DNA of 64,000 bases from an uncultured Verrucomicrobiae bacterium. Its GTDB lineage: Bacteria > Verrucomicrobiota > Verrucomicrobiia > Limisphaerales > UBA1100. Location of the stretch: the NCBI GenBank assembly GCA_937775205.1, contig CALKBX010000002.1:1-64000 (forward strand), given 5' to 3'. This document shows positions 45,573 to 54,165 of the stretch, one piece after another; within the stretch, counting starts at the first letter, position 1; each line of letters opens with the position of its first letter. The notes beneath the pieces are model-generated. The model saw nothing but the letters and a program-made list of their open reading frames with translations, was not told where the DNA came from and searched no databases. A program made the translations under genes and the position numbers.

Positions 45573-46504
45573 GAATCCTTGTCTTGTTATTTTTCCTAAC
45601 GGGAATCAATTGGCTCGGCGCCGATGACGCCATGCGTATGGCCGCGCAGCGCGCCATTCCGCTCATCGAAAAAAGTGCGGCAATATACACCGAGCAACGT
45701 GATTGCTTCTCCTGCCATCATCAGGCACTAACGGTAATGACACTCAGCCGCGCCAAGCTGGCCGGCTTGCCTGTTCGTGATGACGCGATCTCCGAACAGT
45801 CAAAGTTCACGCTGGAATATTTCAGTGATCGCAAGGATCGACTACCCAAGGGCGAAGGCGTGCCCGGCGGATCCTACAGCGCGGGCTACGCGCTCGCCGG
45901 GTTAACGGCTGCCAAGGAGCCGGCCAATGAAACCTCCAAGGCGCTGGTCCAGTATCTTTTAAAAAAACAAAACAAGGATGGCAGCTGGCGTATCGGTACG
46001 CATCGACCGCCATTGGAAGACAGCCACTTCACTGCCACGGCCTTGGGAATCAAGGGAACCCCGAAAGGCACACATACCCAACGAGCCTCCAACTGGCTGA
46101 AGCAGGCCAAGGCCAAATCCACGGAGGATCATACCTTCAAAGTGCTCGGGCTGCACTGGGCCAAGGCGGATCAGAAAAAAACAGACGCCGCCAAGGCATT
46201 ACTGAAATTACAGCGCAGTGACGGTGGCTGGGCACAGTTGCCCGATATGAAAAGCGATGCCTATGCAACCGGGCAGGCACTGACGGCGCTAAAGGAAAGC
46301 GGCTTACTCAAGGCCGGCTCACCCCAATATAAACGCGGCGTGGCATGGTTGCTCAAAAACCAGAAGGCCGATGGTTCGTGGCAGGTCAAAACCCGCAGCA
46401 AACCCATCCAGAAATATTTCGAAAGCGGTTTCCCGCACGGCAAGGATCAGTTCATCTCAATCAGCGCAACCTGCTGGGCGGTAATGGCGCTGGTGGCGAA
46501 ATAG
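45569..46504 (+). CDS. Secreted terpene-cyclase/prenyltransferase-like repeat protein with CxxCH
   Basis: 311 residues. Signal peptide RILVLLFFLTGINWLGA; CFSCHH at 46-51 includes a CxxCH motif that could bind heme c. The rest is an alpha-toroid with QW-like repeats: YLLKKQNKDGSWRI, ALLKLQRSDGGWAQL, AWLLKNQKADGSWQV, as in squalene-hopene cyclases and prenyltransferases, but only about half their length and without the DxDD catalytic motif. Possibly a binding scaffold or electron-transfer partner rather than a cyclase. ATGA overlap with the thioredoxin-like gene. Confidence 0.8.
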   Translation: MRILVLLFFLTGINWLGADDAMRMAAQRAIPLIEKSAAIYTEQRDCFSCHHQALTVMTLSRAKLAGLPVRDDAISEQSKFTLEYFSDRKDRLPKGEGVPGGSYSAGYALAGLTAAKEPANETSKALVQYLLKKQNKDGSWRIGTHRPPLEDSHFTATALGIKGTPKGTHTQRASNWLKQAKAKSTEDHTFKVLGLHWAKADQKKTDAAKALLKLQRSDGGWAQLPDMKSDAYATGQALTALKESGLLKAGSPQYKRGVAWLLKNQKADGSWQVKTRSKPIQKYFESGFPHGKDQFISISATCWAVMALVAK

Positions 46505-46511
46505 CAGCGCG

Positions 46512-47186
46512 CTATTCGTCCCAGTTTCCGTAAACGGGATTGGGCAGCATAAACTTGTGCGTACCCCACTTGAGCTTGGGATCATCAGGCATATCGTGTG
46601 CGGCATCACCGAACCAGGCGACTACCCGATGCGCCCCGTGTTTGACCATGCGGCCGGTGCCTTCGAGCACTTCTTTTTGGCGGATGGTTTTGGTGTCGGC
46701 CTTCTCCTTGCGTAGCATATAAATATCGTTTGCCCCGGCAACCCCGAGCTTTTCCAAATTTAACCGGGTGGGATTGGTATTGCGGGCATAGCGGTTACTA
46801 ATGAAAATGATACGGGCACGGGGAAGAGCGCGGACCTTGGAGATAAACTCCTTTGCGCCGGGAACCAGAGCGGCCTCCTCTTTTAAGACCCATACCTCCC
46901 AAGACTCCTGACTGTAAGTCTCGCCTTTGGTTTCCAGATGGCGCTGGTAGCCGGAGTTATCCAGCACCGTTTCATCCAAATCCATCACGATCACCCACGG
47001 GCCAGTTTCCGCGCGCGCGGCAGTCGCCACTTTTTCCCAAGCAGCAGCGTAGGTTTGTTGGCAGACGGCGCGGTACTCGTGCGATTTCGTAACCCAATCG
47101 AGCGCGGTAGTGAAGGGCGCGGTTTTCGGAGCGGCACAACCGATGCCCAACAGACAACCGAAGGCTAAGAGCAGAATGATTTTCAC
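46512..47186 (-). CDS. HAD-superfamily acid phosphatase, lipoprotein (class IIIB / e(P4)-like)
   Basis: 224 residues from GTG 47186 (KIILLLAFGCLLGIGC, lipobox with Cys). HAD motifs: VIVMDLDETVLDN (nucleophile and acid Asp), IIFISNRYARNT (motif 2), and GDAAHDMPDD (motif 4). Family members dephosphorylate nucleotides such as NMN at the cell surface to allow uptake. A start further upstream (47249) would put basic residues before the signal; GTG 47186 fits the lipoprotein signal better. It follows the Rieske gene by 26 bases, likely one unit. Confidence 0.85.
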   Translation of the reverse strand: MKIILLLAFGCLLGIGCAAPKTAPFTTALDWVTKSHEYRAVCQQTYAAAWEKVATAARAETGPWVIVMDLDETVLDNSGYQRHLETKGETYSQESWEVWVLKEEAALVPGAKEFISKVRALPRARIIFISNRYARNTNPTRLNLEKLGVAGANDIYMLRKEKADTKTIRQKEVLEGTGRMVKHGAHRVVAWFGDAAHDMPDDPKLKWGTHKFMLPNPVYGNWDE

Positions 47187-47212
47187 ACGGGCATTGAAAC
47201 CGATACGGAAAA

Positions 47213-47569
47213 TTAATCGAGTTCCTTTTCCGGCGAGCCCGTAAACCAAACGCCCCCATCTTCCTCAACAATTTCCAGAGCAAACAAACTCGCCCCCGCG
47301 CAGGGGCCGCGCGTGCAAAGGCCGGTGTCGGGTTCGTAAACGGCACCGTGGGTTTGGCAGATGAGTGTTTCCCCCTTGGAATCGAAGAACCGGTTGTCGC
47401 CGTAATCGAGCGTGAGAGGGATGTGGCGGCAGGTGTTTTCATAGGCGAAAAGTTTGCCCTTGAAGCGGCCGACGAAGCCTTCCTGCGGGCGCTCATCGCG
47501 CGTGAAGGAAAACGTGATGGTTTTCCCTTCCTTGATTTCCTTCGTTGCTGCAATCCGAATGCGCGCCAC
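47213..47569 (-). CDS. Rieske-type [2Fe-2S] ferredoxin
   Basis: 118 residues from GTG 47569. Iron-sulfur ligands C47-R-H49 (ENTCRHIPL) and C71-Q-T-H74 (LICQTHGAVYEP). Small soluble Rieske proteins serve as electron carriers for oxygenases or reductases; no oxygenase is adjacent. No clear ribosome site precedes the GTG, so the message may be leaderless. The frame continues upstream to 47800 over the antisense of the next gene, which I regard as non-coding here. Confidence 0.82.
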   Translation of the reverse strand: MARIRIAATKEIKEGKTITFSFTRDERPQEGFVGRFKGKLFAYENTCRHIPLTLDYGDNRFFDSKGETLICQTHGAVYEPDTGLCTRGPCAGASLFALEIVEEDGGVWFTGSPEKELD

Positions 47570-47690
47570 GGCGGGAGGGTAATGGGAAGTGATGAAGGAC
47601 GGAAGCCCGATCGGCAGGGACGCGCAAAGCGTGTCCCTGCCATGGCCCGAATTTTCTTTTGCTTCAGGTTGGGCGTGCCACATTGGGCGC

Positions 47691-48656
47691 GTGAAATTTG
47701 TTTTTATTTTTTTGGGATTGGCCGTTTCTGTATCCGCCGCGCCGAAGGGTTGGCCGAAGGAGATTTGCGAAATCAAGTATCTCAGCAAAGCCGACAACAC
47801 AAAGCAGCCCGCGCTGTATTATGCGCCCGCTGTGCGGGGCGAGCCTCGGCCGTTGTTGGTGGGGTTGCATACTTGGTCGAGCGACTACCGGCAGAACAAT
47901 TCGCCTTACGGCAAGTGGTGCATTGAGAAGAAATGGAATTTCATTCATCCAAACTTTCGCGGGCCGAATCGCAGGCCGCAGGCGACGGGGTCGGAATTGG
48001 TGGTGGCGGATATCCTCAGCGCGGTGGAGTACGCCAGGAAAAATGGCGCAGTGGATGAAACGCGGATTTATTTGGTGGGCGCCTCGGGTGGCGGTTATGC
48101 GGCGTTGTTGATGGCGGGGCGCGCGCCGGAGGTTTGGGCGGGCGTGTCAGCGTGGGTGCCGATTTTGGATTTGGCCCAATGGCACGCGCAAACGTCCAAA
48201 CGCAATTTAAAATACGCGCGCGACATCGAAAAATCCATCGGCGGCAAACCCGTGCCGGGATCGGAGGCAGTGGCGGAAGCAATGAAGCGCTCGCCGGTGA
48301 CTTATCTTGCGCACGCGAAGGGCCTGTCGCTGGACATCAACGCGGGCATCAACGACGGCCACAAAGGGAGTGTGCCGATTAGCCACACGCTGGAAGCATT
48401 CAATTTGCTGGCGGCGGGGAAGGATCGGTTGAGCGCAAAACAAATTTCTGAATTCACCCACACGGCCAAAGTGCCCGCTTCGCTCGAATATTCGTTGTCG
48501 GTCGATAAAACGTACGGCGCGAAGCGCGTGCTTTTCCGGCGTCAATCGGGCTTGGCGCGGGTGACAATTTTTCAGGGCGGCCACGAAATTATCCCCGCCG
48601 CGGCCTTGCATTGGCTGGCGAAACAACAGAGGATTCGCGCCCCAAAAAATGAGTGA
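47691..48656 (+). CDS. Secreted alpha/beta-hydrolase, prolyl-oligopeptidase-like (S9)
   Basis: 321 residues from GTG 47691 (KFVFIFLGLAVSVSAAP signal peptide). Alpha/beta-hydrolase: LLVGLHTWSS near the oxyanion hole, nucleophile elbow GASGGGYAALL, acid Asp probably in ININDGHKG-type loop (DINAGINDGHKG), and a C-terminal His in FQGGHEIIP. Peptidase or esterase activity is likely; the substrate is unknown. Overlaps the kinase gene by 8 bases. Confidence 0.82.
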   Translation: MKFVFIFLGLAVSVSAAPKGWPKEICEIKYLSKADNTKQPALYYAPAVRGEPRPLLVGLHTWSSDYRQNNSPYGKWCIEKKWNFIHPNFRGPNRRPQATGSELVVADILSAVEYARKNGAVDETRIYLVGASGGGYAALLMAGRAPEVWAGVSAWVPILDLAQWHAQTSKRNLKYARDIEKSIGGKPVPGSEAVAEAMKRSPVTYLAHAKGLSLDINAGINDGHKGSVPISHTLEAFNLLAAGKDRLSAKQISEFTHTAKVPASLEYSLSVDKTYGAKRVLFRRQSGLARVTIFQGGHEIIPAAALHWLAKQQRIRAPKNE

Positions 48657-50043
48657 AATCAATCTGCTTCCCGAACCGAAATTTGTTCCTGAACTGCACC
48701 CGACCTTTCGTCCGGCGGTGCTGGTGAATCGCGCCTTCGAGGCGGCGGCGCGCGACACGGGCGCGGCGGCCGAGCTGGGCATTGCGCTGGAACAGGCGGA
48801 TGGTTCGGTGTTTCACACTCGCACGGTGCTGTTTCCCGAGGGGCACGCGTTGGCGGAAAATAATTTCCGGCACTTGGAACGGATGGTGAAATTTTTGCTG
48901 TGGTCGCGCGGTGGGTGGCGCATCCACTTGACGGGGTCGGCGGCGTTGGCGGAACAATTGCAGCGTTATTATCGGGAGACGGAATTGGGCAAGTTTGATA
49001 ATGAGGTCATCGGCTCCCGGAATTTTGGCAAGTCGCTGGAGGTGGTGGCGTGCGATGAGTTGCCGGCGGAGAAGGTGGATACCAAGCCGCTGGGCCGTCA
49101 CCTCGATGGCTGCCGGATTGGCTTCGACCTCGGTGGCAGCGACCGCAAGGCGGCAGCGGTGATTGATGGCGAGGTGGTGTTCAGCGAAGAGATTGAGTGG
49201 GATCCCTATTTCGAGCCCGACCCGAATTATCATTACGAGGGCATCGTTGACTCGCTGAAAAAGGCGGCGGCGCATCTGCCGCGCGTGGACGCGATTGGCG
49301 GCAGCGCGGCGGGTTGCTACTCTCACAATCGCGTGACTTGGGCTTCGCTGTTTCGCGGCGTGCCGGAGGAGGCTTTTGACAGCCAAGTGCGCGGGATGTT
49401 TTTGAAAATCCAGGCGGACTGGGGCGTGCCGCTGGAGGTCATCAATGATGGCGAGGTGACGGCGCTCGCCGGCTCGATGGCGCTCGGCAAAAACGGCGTG
49501 CTCGGTATCGCGATGGGCACGAGCCAAGGCGGCGGCTACATCGACATGGATGGGCACATCACCACATGGCTCAGCGAGCTGGCGTTCGCGCCGGTGGATT
49601 TGCATCCGGCCGCGCCGCCCGATGAATGGAGCGGCGATCTCGGATGCGGCGCGCAATATTTTTCGCAACAAGCGGTGGGTCGATTGCTGCCCGCTTCGGG
49701 CATTGAGTACGATGCGAGCTTGAGCTTGCCCGAGCAATTGAAAATTGTGCAAGCAGCGATGGGCGCGGGTGATGAACGCGCGCTGAAAATTTACGATGCC
49801 ATCGGTATTTACCTTGGCTATTCGCTGGCGCATTATGCGGAGTTTTATGATTTTGAATATGTGCTGCTGCTCGGTCGCGTGACCACCGGCCCGGGCGGGG
49901 AACACATCATCGCGCGTTCCAAGGAAGTGATGGCGGCGGAATTTCCGGAGTTGGCCGAGCGCATCAAATTTCATATCCCTGATGAGATGGAGAAGCGCCA
50001 CGGGCAAGCGATCGCGGCAGCGAGTTTGCCGAAGATTGGGTAA
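48649..50043 (+). CDS. ROK-family sugar kinase-like protein
   Basis: 464 residues, longer than typical ROK proteins (about 300) because of a 135-residue N-terminal region. The ATPase core begins near 136: IGFDLGGSDRKAAAVIDG (phosphate 1), VINDGEVTALAGSMALGKNGVLGIAMGTSQGGGYI (phosphate 2 and catalytic Asp in NDGE). A helical C-terminal part ends ...FHIPDEMEKRHGQAIAAASLP. Likely phosphorylates a hexose or aminosugar. Translation is coupled to the upstream hydrolase. Confidence 0.82.
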   Translation: MSEINLLPEPKFVPELHPTFRPAVLVNRAFEAAARDTGAAAELGIALEQADGSVFHTRTVLFPEGHALAENNFRHLERMVKFLLWSRGGWRIHLTGSAALAEQLQRYYRETELGKFDNEVIGSRNFGKSLEVVACDELPAEKVDTKPLGRHLDGCRIGFDLGGSDRKAAAVIDGEVVFSEEIEWDPYFEPDPNYHYEGIVDSLKKAAAHLPRVDAIGGSAAGCYSHNRVTWASLFRGVPEEAFDSQVRGMFLKIQADWGVPLEVINDGEVTALAGSMALGKNGVLGIAMGTSQGGGYIDMDGHITTWLSELAFAPVDLHPAAPPDEWSGDLGCGAQYFSQQAVGRLLPASGIEYDASLSLPEQLKIVQAAMGAGDERALKIYDAIGIYLGYSLAHYAEFYDFEYVLLLGRVTTGPGGEHIIARSKEVMAAEFPELAERIKFHIPDEMEKRHGQAIAAASLPKIG

Positions 50044-50046
50044 ACT

Positions 50047-50112
50047 CTCTGTGTTCTCTGTGCCAATCTGTGGTGATTTGTTTTTTACCACAGAGGCACA
50101 GAGAACGCAGAG
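50047..50112. repeat. Long imperfect inverted repeat (extragenic palindrome)
   Basis: CTCTGTGTTCTCTGTGCC (50047-50064) is the reverse complement of 50095-50112 with one mismatch, and an inner pair CTGTGGT (50068-50074) / ACCACAG (50087-50093) closes a hairpin with a 12-base loop. This CACAGAG-rich palindrome recalls a repeat I have seen in several bacterial genomes. It starts 4 bases after the kinase stop, so it could also end transcription. Confidence 0.75.
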
Positions 50113-50172
50113 GAAGGGCTTGCAATCGGCGTCGTTCGGTTCATCATCGGCGCGTTCCGAACATTATATCTT

Positions 50173-50871
50173 ATGAAAATTATTCGACTCATTCCGGTTT
50201 TACTTATCGCAGCGTTCACTGTTTCGGCGGGGGAACTCAATCATCCGCCGAAGGGCTTCACGGCGCTTTTTAATGGCAAGGATCTCACCGGTTGGTGGGG
50301 GGTCAAGACGGAGAATCCCGCGAAATGGATGGCGATGGACAAGAAGGCGTTTGCCGATAAAAAAGCGAAGAGCATCAAGGACATTCATAAGCACTGGAGC
50401 GTGAAGGACGGCATCCTGATCAATGACGGCCACGGGATGTACCTGACCACGGAGAAAAACTACGGCGACTTTGAGTTGTGGGTGGATTACAAAACTGTGG
50501 CCAAAGCGGACAGCGGGATTTATCTGCGCGGCGTTCCGCAGGTTCAAATTTGGGATTACACGGATGAAAAAAAATTCAAGATCGGCGGCGATAAAGGCTC
50601 GGGCGGTCTCTGGAACAACAGCAAGGGCGCGAAGGGCAAAGACCCGCTGGTGCTGGCGGACAAACCGTTTGGCGAATGGAACAGCTTTCGTATTCGGTTG
50701 GTCGGCGAAATGGTGACCGTGCATCTCAACGGCAAACTGGTGGTGGACAACGCGAAGATGGAAAATTATTTTAACCGCAAGGGCGGCATGCCCAAGCGCG
50801 GGCCGATTCAATTGCAAACCCACGGCGGCGAAATCTGCTGGCGGAATGTGTTCATCAAGGAACTGAAGTAA
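50173..50871 (+). CDS. DUF1080 (3-keto-disaccharide hydrolase-like) secreted protein
   Basis: 232 residues. Signal peptide KIIRLIPVLLIAAFTVSA; DUF1080 jelly roll: GFTALFNGKDLTGWWG, FELWVDYKT...SGIYLRGVPQVQIWDY, and RGPIQLQTHGGEICWRNVFIKEL. Members include 3-keto-glucoside hydrolases; related lectin-like uses are also possible. Just upstream of a shorter paralogue, separated by 5 bases. Confidence 0.9.
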   Translation: MKIIRLIPVLLIAAFTVSAGELNHPPKGFTALFNGKDLTGWWGVKTENPAKWMAMDKKAFADKKAKSIKDIHKHWSVKDGILINDGHGMYLTTEKNYGDFELWVDYKTVAKADSGIYLRGVPQVQIWDYTDEKKFKIGGDKGSGGLWNNSKGAKGKDPLVLADKPFGEWNSFRIRLVGEMVTVHLNGKLVVDNAKMENYFNRKGGMPKRGPIQLQTHGGEICWRNVFIKELK

Positions 50872-50876
50872 CCGAT

Positions 50877-51509
50877 ATGAAAAAACAAATCATCGCACTC
50901 ACACTTTTGTTGGCTCTCGGCGCGCAAGCGGAAGAAAAGGGCTACAAAAAAATCTTTAACGGCGAAGACCTTGCCGGTTGGGCTGGGCCGGTTCAGAATT
51001 ATCAGGCAGTGGACGGCACGCTGCGGTGCAAGCCCGGCAAGGGCGGCACGGTTTACACGAAGGAAGTGTACGGCGATTTTGTGGTGCGGTTTGAGTTCTT
51101 GTTGCCGAAAGGCGGCAACAACGGCCTTGCCATTCGTTATCCCGGCAAGGGCGACACGGCTTATGTGGGAATGTGCGAATTGCAGATTCTTGACAATACC
51201 TCACCCAAATACGCCAAACTGCATCCGGCACAATATCATGGGTCGGCATACGGAATGTTTCCTGCCAAGCGCGGATTCTTAAAAAAAACCGGTGAATGGA
51301 ACGCGCAGGAAGTGACCGTGAAAGGCTCCACCATCAAAGTGGTGCTCAACGGCGAAACCATCCTCGACTGCGATTTGAGCAAAGCGGAAAAGACCATGGC
51401 GCCCCTAGCCAAATACAAAGGTCGCATGCGCAAGGAAGGCCACTTCGGCTTCGCCGGCCATGGCGCGGCGGTGGCGTTTCGCAATGTTCGGATCAAGCGG
51501 CTGGACTGA
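50877..51509 (+). CDS. DUF1080 secreted protein (second copy)
   Basis: 210 residues. Signal peptide KKQIIALTLLLALGAQA; GYKKIFNGEDLAGWAG, FVVRFEFLLPKGGNNGLAIRY, VGMCELQILDNT, and GHFGFAGHGAAVAFRNVRIKRLD. Same fold as the gene before it but distinct enough to act on another sugar. Translation is probably coupled. Confidence 0.9.
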   Translation: MKKQIIALTLLLALGAQAEEKGYKKIFNGEDLAGWAGPVQNYQAVDGTLRCKPGKGGTVYTKEVYGDFVVRFEFLLPKGGNNGLAIRYPGKGDTAYVGMCELQILDNTSPKYAKLHPAQYHGSAYGMFPAKRGFLKKTGEWNAQEVTVKGSTIKVVLNGETILDCDLSKAEKTMAPLAKYKGRMRKEGHFGFAGHGAAVAFRNVRIKRLD

Positions 51510-51531
51510 GTCCGGTGAAAAATGATTTCGC

Positions 51532-52887
51532 TCAGGCGTCCTTTTCGGGGGGTGCCTGAATTTTTTCGCGCATGCGCACTAGCATCGATTCGCAGCCATT
51601 GAGCATGTTTTGGTAAATGATGTACGACTCATCAGCAGCGAGTTTTTCTTTCACCAACTCGGCCGAGGCGCGCTGGCGGATTTTTAATAGTTGAGTTTCA
51701 AGTTCGTTAATCTCCTCCAAATTCGTGCCGTCGTGTAGATGGTTGATGACTTCGTCAATCTCCTCATAATAGGTGTCGATGCGATTCTTTCGCCGTTGCA
51801 GAAACCATCGTTGGGCCCAGACAATCACACTCCACAGGATCAACATCAGAGTGAGGATGAAGCCCATGACCTCAACGTATTTTTCAAAAAAACCGGGATC
51901 GGTACGCTGGAAATAATATTCCGCACCTGAATGCAGTGGAAATTGGAGGTGCGTGGTGGAGGTTTGTTCATCAAGGCTGCTGAAGGCGGAATGTTTTTGA
52001 AATAAGGCGGCGCGATACTCATAGAGTGTGCGAGTGATGAGTTCGGCGATTTCATCGGGCAAATTCGGGTGGCACGCGAGTACGGCTTTCACCCCCACGG
52101 TGCCGATGGGCTGAGTCGGTTGACCGCGATAGGCCAGTAACGGAATGATATGTGGAGACGCATACGGATAATGAACGCGAAATCCCTCGGCCAAGATATG
52201 CGCTTCGTTGTTTGCATCGCCTAGATTGCTCGGGGGAATTGATGTGGAGGGAGTGAGCGGGATCAGTGGGGTGAGGCGCACTTGGCCGGATTGTAGGGCG
52301 CTTTGGCAGGCGTCGTTGCCAAGGCCGGAGAGGAAGAGAAGTGCGTGCACGTTGCCGGTAATGAGTTGGGCGGTGGCTTCTTTGAGTGGGAGGTTTACCA
52401 GTGTGAGTTGGCTTTCGCTAAAACCGGCAAAGCGAAGAAACTCGCGCGTGAATTTTTCCGAGCCACTGCCTTTGGGGCCGAGGGCAACGGTTTTGCCGGC
52501 GAGATCGCGAAGGGATTGAATGCCTGATTCGCGGTGGCATAGGAAGTGCAGTAGCTCGGGATGAATGGCGGTGAGGCTGCGCACATGCGCTCCGGCTTGG
52601 GTGTCGTTTTGCAGGAGGGCGAGGTGGGCGGTTTGTTTGTGCAGCCGGTCAGCGTTATCGAGGCTGCCGGTGGTTTCCACCAGTTGAATGCGAAGGTGCG
52701 GGTGAGCCTGTTGCACCTCGTCGGCAATGGCTTGGCCCAACTCGTGGTATAGTCCGCCGCGTTGGCCGGTGGCGAAGGTAAGGATTGTCTCATTGGGGGT
52801 AACCCAACGGTGCGCTGCGAAGCCCACGGCCAGAACGGCCAACAGTCCAAAGGCAATGAGCCGGTTACGAATGGATTCAGTTTCCAT
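51532..52887 (-). CDS. TAXI-family substrate-binding protein with membrane tail and coiled coil
   Basis: 451 residues. N-terminal signal anchor (NRLIAFGLLAVLAVGFAAH), then a TAXI/TRAP-type solute-binding fold: LTFATGQRGGLYHELGQAIADEV, VALGPKGSGSEKFTREFL, GTVGVKAVLACHPNLPDEI. Normal TAXI proteins are about 320-340 residues and soluble. Here a transmembrane helix (VMGFILTLMLILWSVIVWAQRW, about 341-362) and a charged helical C-terminus (about 370-451) follow. No TRAP permease (DctQM) is adjacent, so it may signal across the membrane rather than deliver substrate (inference). Confidence 0.85.
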   Translation of the reverse strand: METESIRNRLIAFGLLAVLAVGFAAHRWVTPNETILTFATGQRGGLYHELGQAIADEVQQAHPHLRIQLVETTGSLDNADRLHKQTAHLALLQNDTQAGAHVRSLTAIHPELLHFLCHRESGIQSLRDLAGKTVALGPKGSGSEKFTREFLRFAGFSESQLTLVNLPLKEATAQLITGNVHALLFLSGLGNDACQSALQSGQVRLTPLIPLTPSTSIPPSNLGDANNEAHILAEGFRVHYPYASPHIIPLLAYRGQPTQPIGTVGVKAVLACHPNLPDEIAELITRTLYEYRAALFQKHSAFSSLDEQTSTTHLQFPLHSGAEYYFQRTDPGFFEKYVEVMGFILTLMLILWSVIVWAQRWFLQRRKNRIDTYYEEIDEVINHLHDGTNLEEINELETQLLKIRQRASAELVKEKLAADESYIIYQNMLNGCESMLVRMREKIQAPPEKDA

Positions 52888-52897
52888 GCTCGGTCGA

Positions 52898-54034
52898 CTA
52901 CTGGCCCCGGGCCCAAGCGACGTATGGGGTGACAGGACCGCGCGTGTAACCCACGCGTTGGCGCAGTTCCTTGCCGGTTTCGCCGCTGAGGATGATTTGG
53001 GTGGGAAAATTTCTCACTCCAAAGCTGGCCTTGAGGCGGTTATTTTCGAGCTCGGTATCTGGATTGAGCCCACCTTGAGCCGGGAAATCACAAATATGAA
53101 TGACTAATCCCTCCCCGGCAAAAGCCGCCCAAAGGCGGTGTTGCAGCACGGTTTTTTCTAACGCCATGCAAGGCGGGCACCAGTCGGATCCGGTGAAGAG
53201 AAGATAGACATTTTTGCCTTCTTCCTTGGCACGAGCGAGAGAGGCGGTGAGGCCGCGCAGGACTTTTTCAGTTTGGTCGGTCTTGCCGTAGCCGTGCAGC
53301 ACGCGGGTGCTGGCGTGGCCGAGGGTGACGCCGCCGACGGATTCGATGTGCGGCTTCACTATCATGCCGGCGCTGCTGAGGTCGCCATCGTTGCATAGCC
53401 TGGCGCTGCCATCGGCCATTACCATTTGCCCCTGTCCGACGAATAGGCCGGTCATCGCAGTTTTGAGCGGTTTGTCATTCTTATCCAGCTCATCGGCTCC
53501 GGCCCAGCGGGCGCTGACCAAATCGGCGGTAGTGAGGTTGCGCGTCGCGGCCAAAATAGTGGAGGGTCGGCCAAAGTCGCCGCCTTGTATAAACACATAA
53601 CTCAGCGCTTTGTTTGGAATGGGCCGACCGTCTCGGGTGTTATAGTTTTTCCAATCCATCACCACTTGTTCGTTGGCGGCCTCGCGGGTGGCGTCGCAGG
53701 GGGACCACAAGATTTTGGCGGTTACTAAATCACGCTTGAGGTCTCGAGTAGCGTACACGGAACCGGGGTCGGGCGAGAAGTTTGCGCCGAAGTGGTTGGC
53801 CTGTCCGCTGGGGGTGAGCTGCCAAGGCATACGGTCATCGTTATCGAGCGAGAACATAATGAGCGCCTTGCCTTGTTGGCTGAGGTTGTTCAGGCATTGA
53901 ATGCGTTTGGCCTTGGCCATTGCGCGGGCGAGGGTGGGGAGCAGCATACTGGCGAGGATGCCGATGATGGCAATGACAACGAGCATCTCGATGAGGGTGA
54001 AGCCTTTGGGCTTGGTCGTTCGAGGTTTGATCAT
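52898..54034 (-). CDS. Pseudopilin fused to a thioredoxin-like domain
   Basis: 378 residues in one intact frame. N-terminus [40 protein letters not shown] is a prepilin leader/helix with Gly before the cleavage site. The body (to about 225) is pseudopilin-like and includes [10 protein letters not shown], reminiscent of the DGH motif. From about 258 a thioredoxin-like domain follows: [36 protein letters not shown] with redox pair C286-C289, and the cis-Pro strand NFPTQIIL. A pilus-like protein carrying an external disulfide reductase or oxidase is not a combination I know. Located 10 bases before the start of the TAXI gene on the same strand. Confidence 0.85.
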   Translation of the reverse strand: MIKPRTTKPKGFTLIEMLVVIAIIGILASMLLPTLARAMAKAKRIQCLNNLSQQGKALIMFSLDNDDRMPWQLTPSGQANHFGANFSPDPGSVYATRDLKRDLVTAKILWSPCDATREAANEQVVMDWKNYNTRDGRPIPNKALSYVFIQGGDFGRPSTILAATRNLTTADLVSARWAGADELDKNDKPLKTAMTGLFVGQGQMVMADGSARLCNDGDLSSAGMIVKPHIESVGGVTLGHASTRVLHGYGKTDQTEKVLRGLTASLARAKEEGKNVYLLFTGSDWCPPCMALEKTVLQHRLWAAFAGEGLVIHICDFPAQGGLNPDTELENNRLKASFGVRNFPTQIILSGETGKELRQRVGYTRGPVTPYVAWARGQ

Positions 54035-54165
54035 AAGAAAAAGATAACCCGAGTTAGTGGATTTCGCAAGGTTTTCGCGAGTAAAACGCCTTGAAATTAA
54101 GGCATTTCACGAGTAGCCTCTCGGCCACCAAAGGAGTTGAGCTTGTGCTCGCAATGTAATTTACC

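Noticed and set aside
45569-46504. Calling this a functional squalene-hopene cyclase
   Set aside because: Only about half the length of such cyclases and without the DxDD motif; the CxxCH and signal peptide point elsewhere.
48589-50091. A 500-codon minus-strand frame
   Set aside because: Antisense to the ROK-like kinase gene, Arg/His-rich composition typical of a shadow frame.
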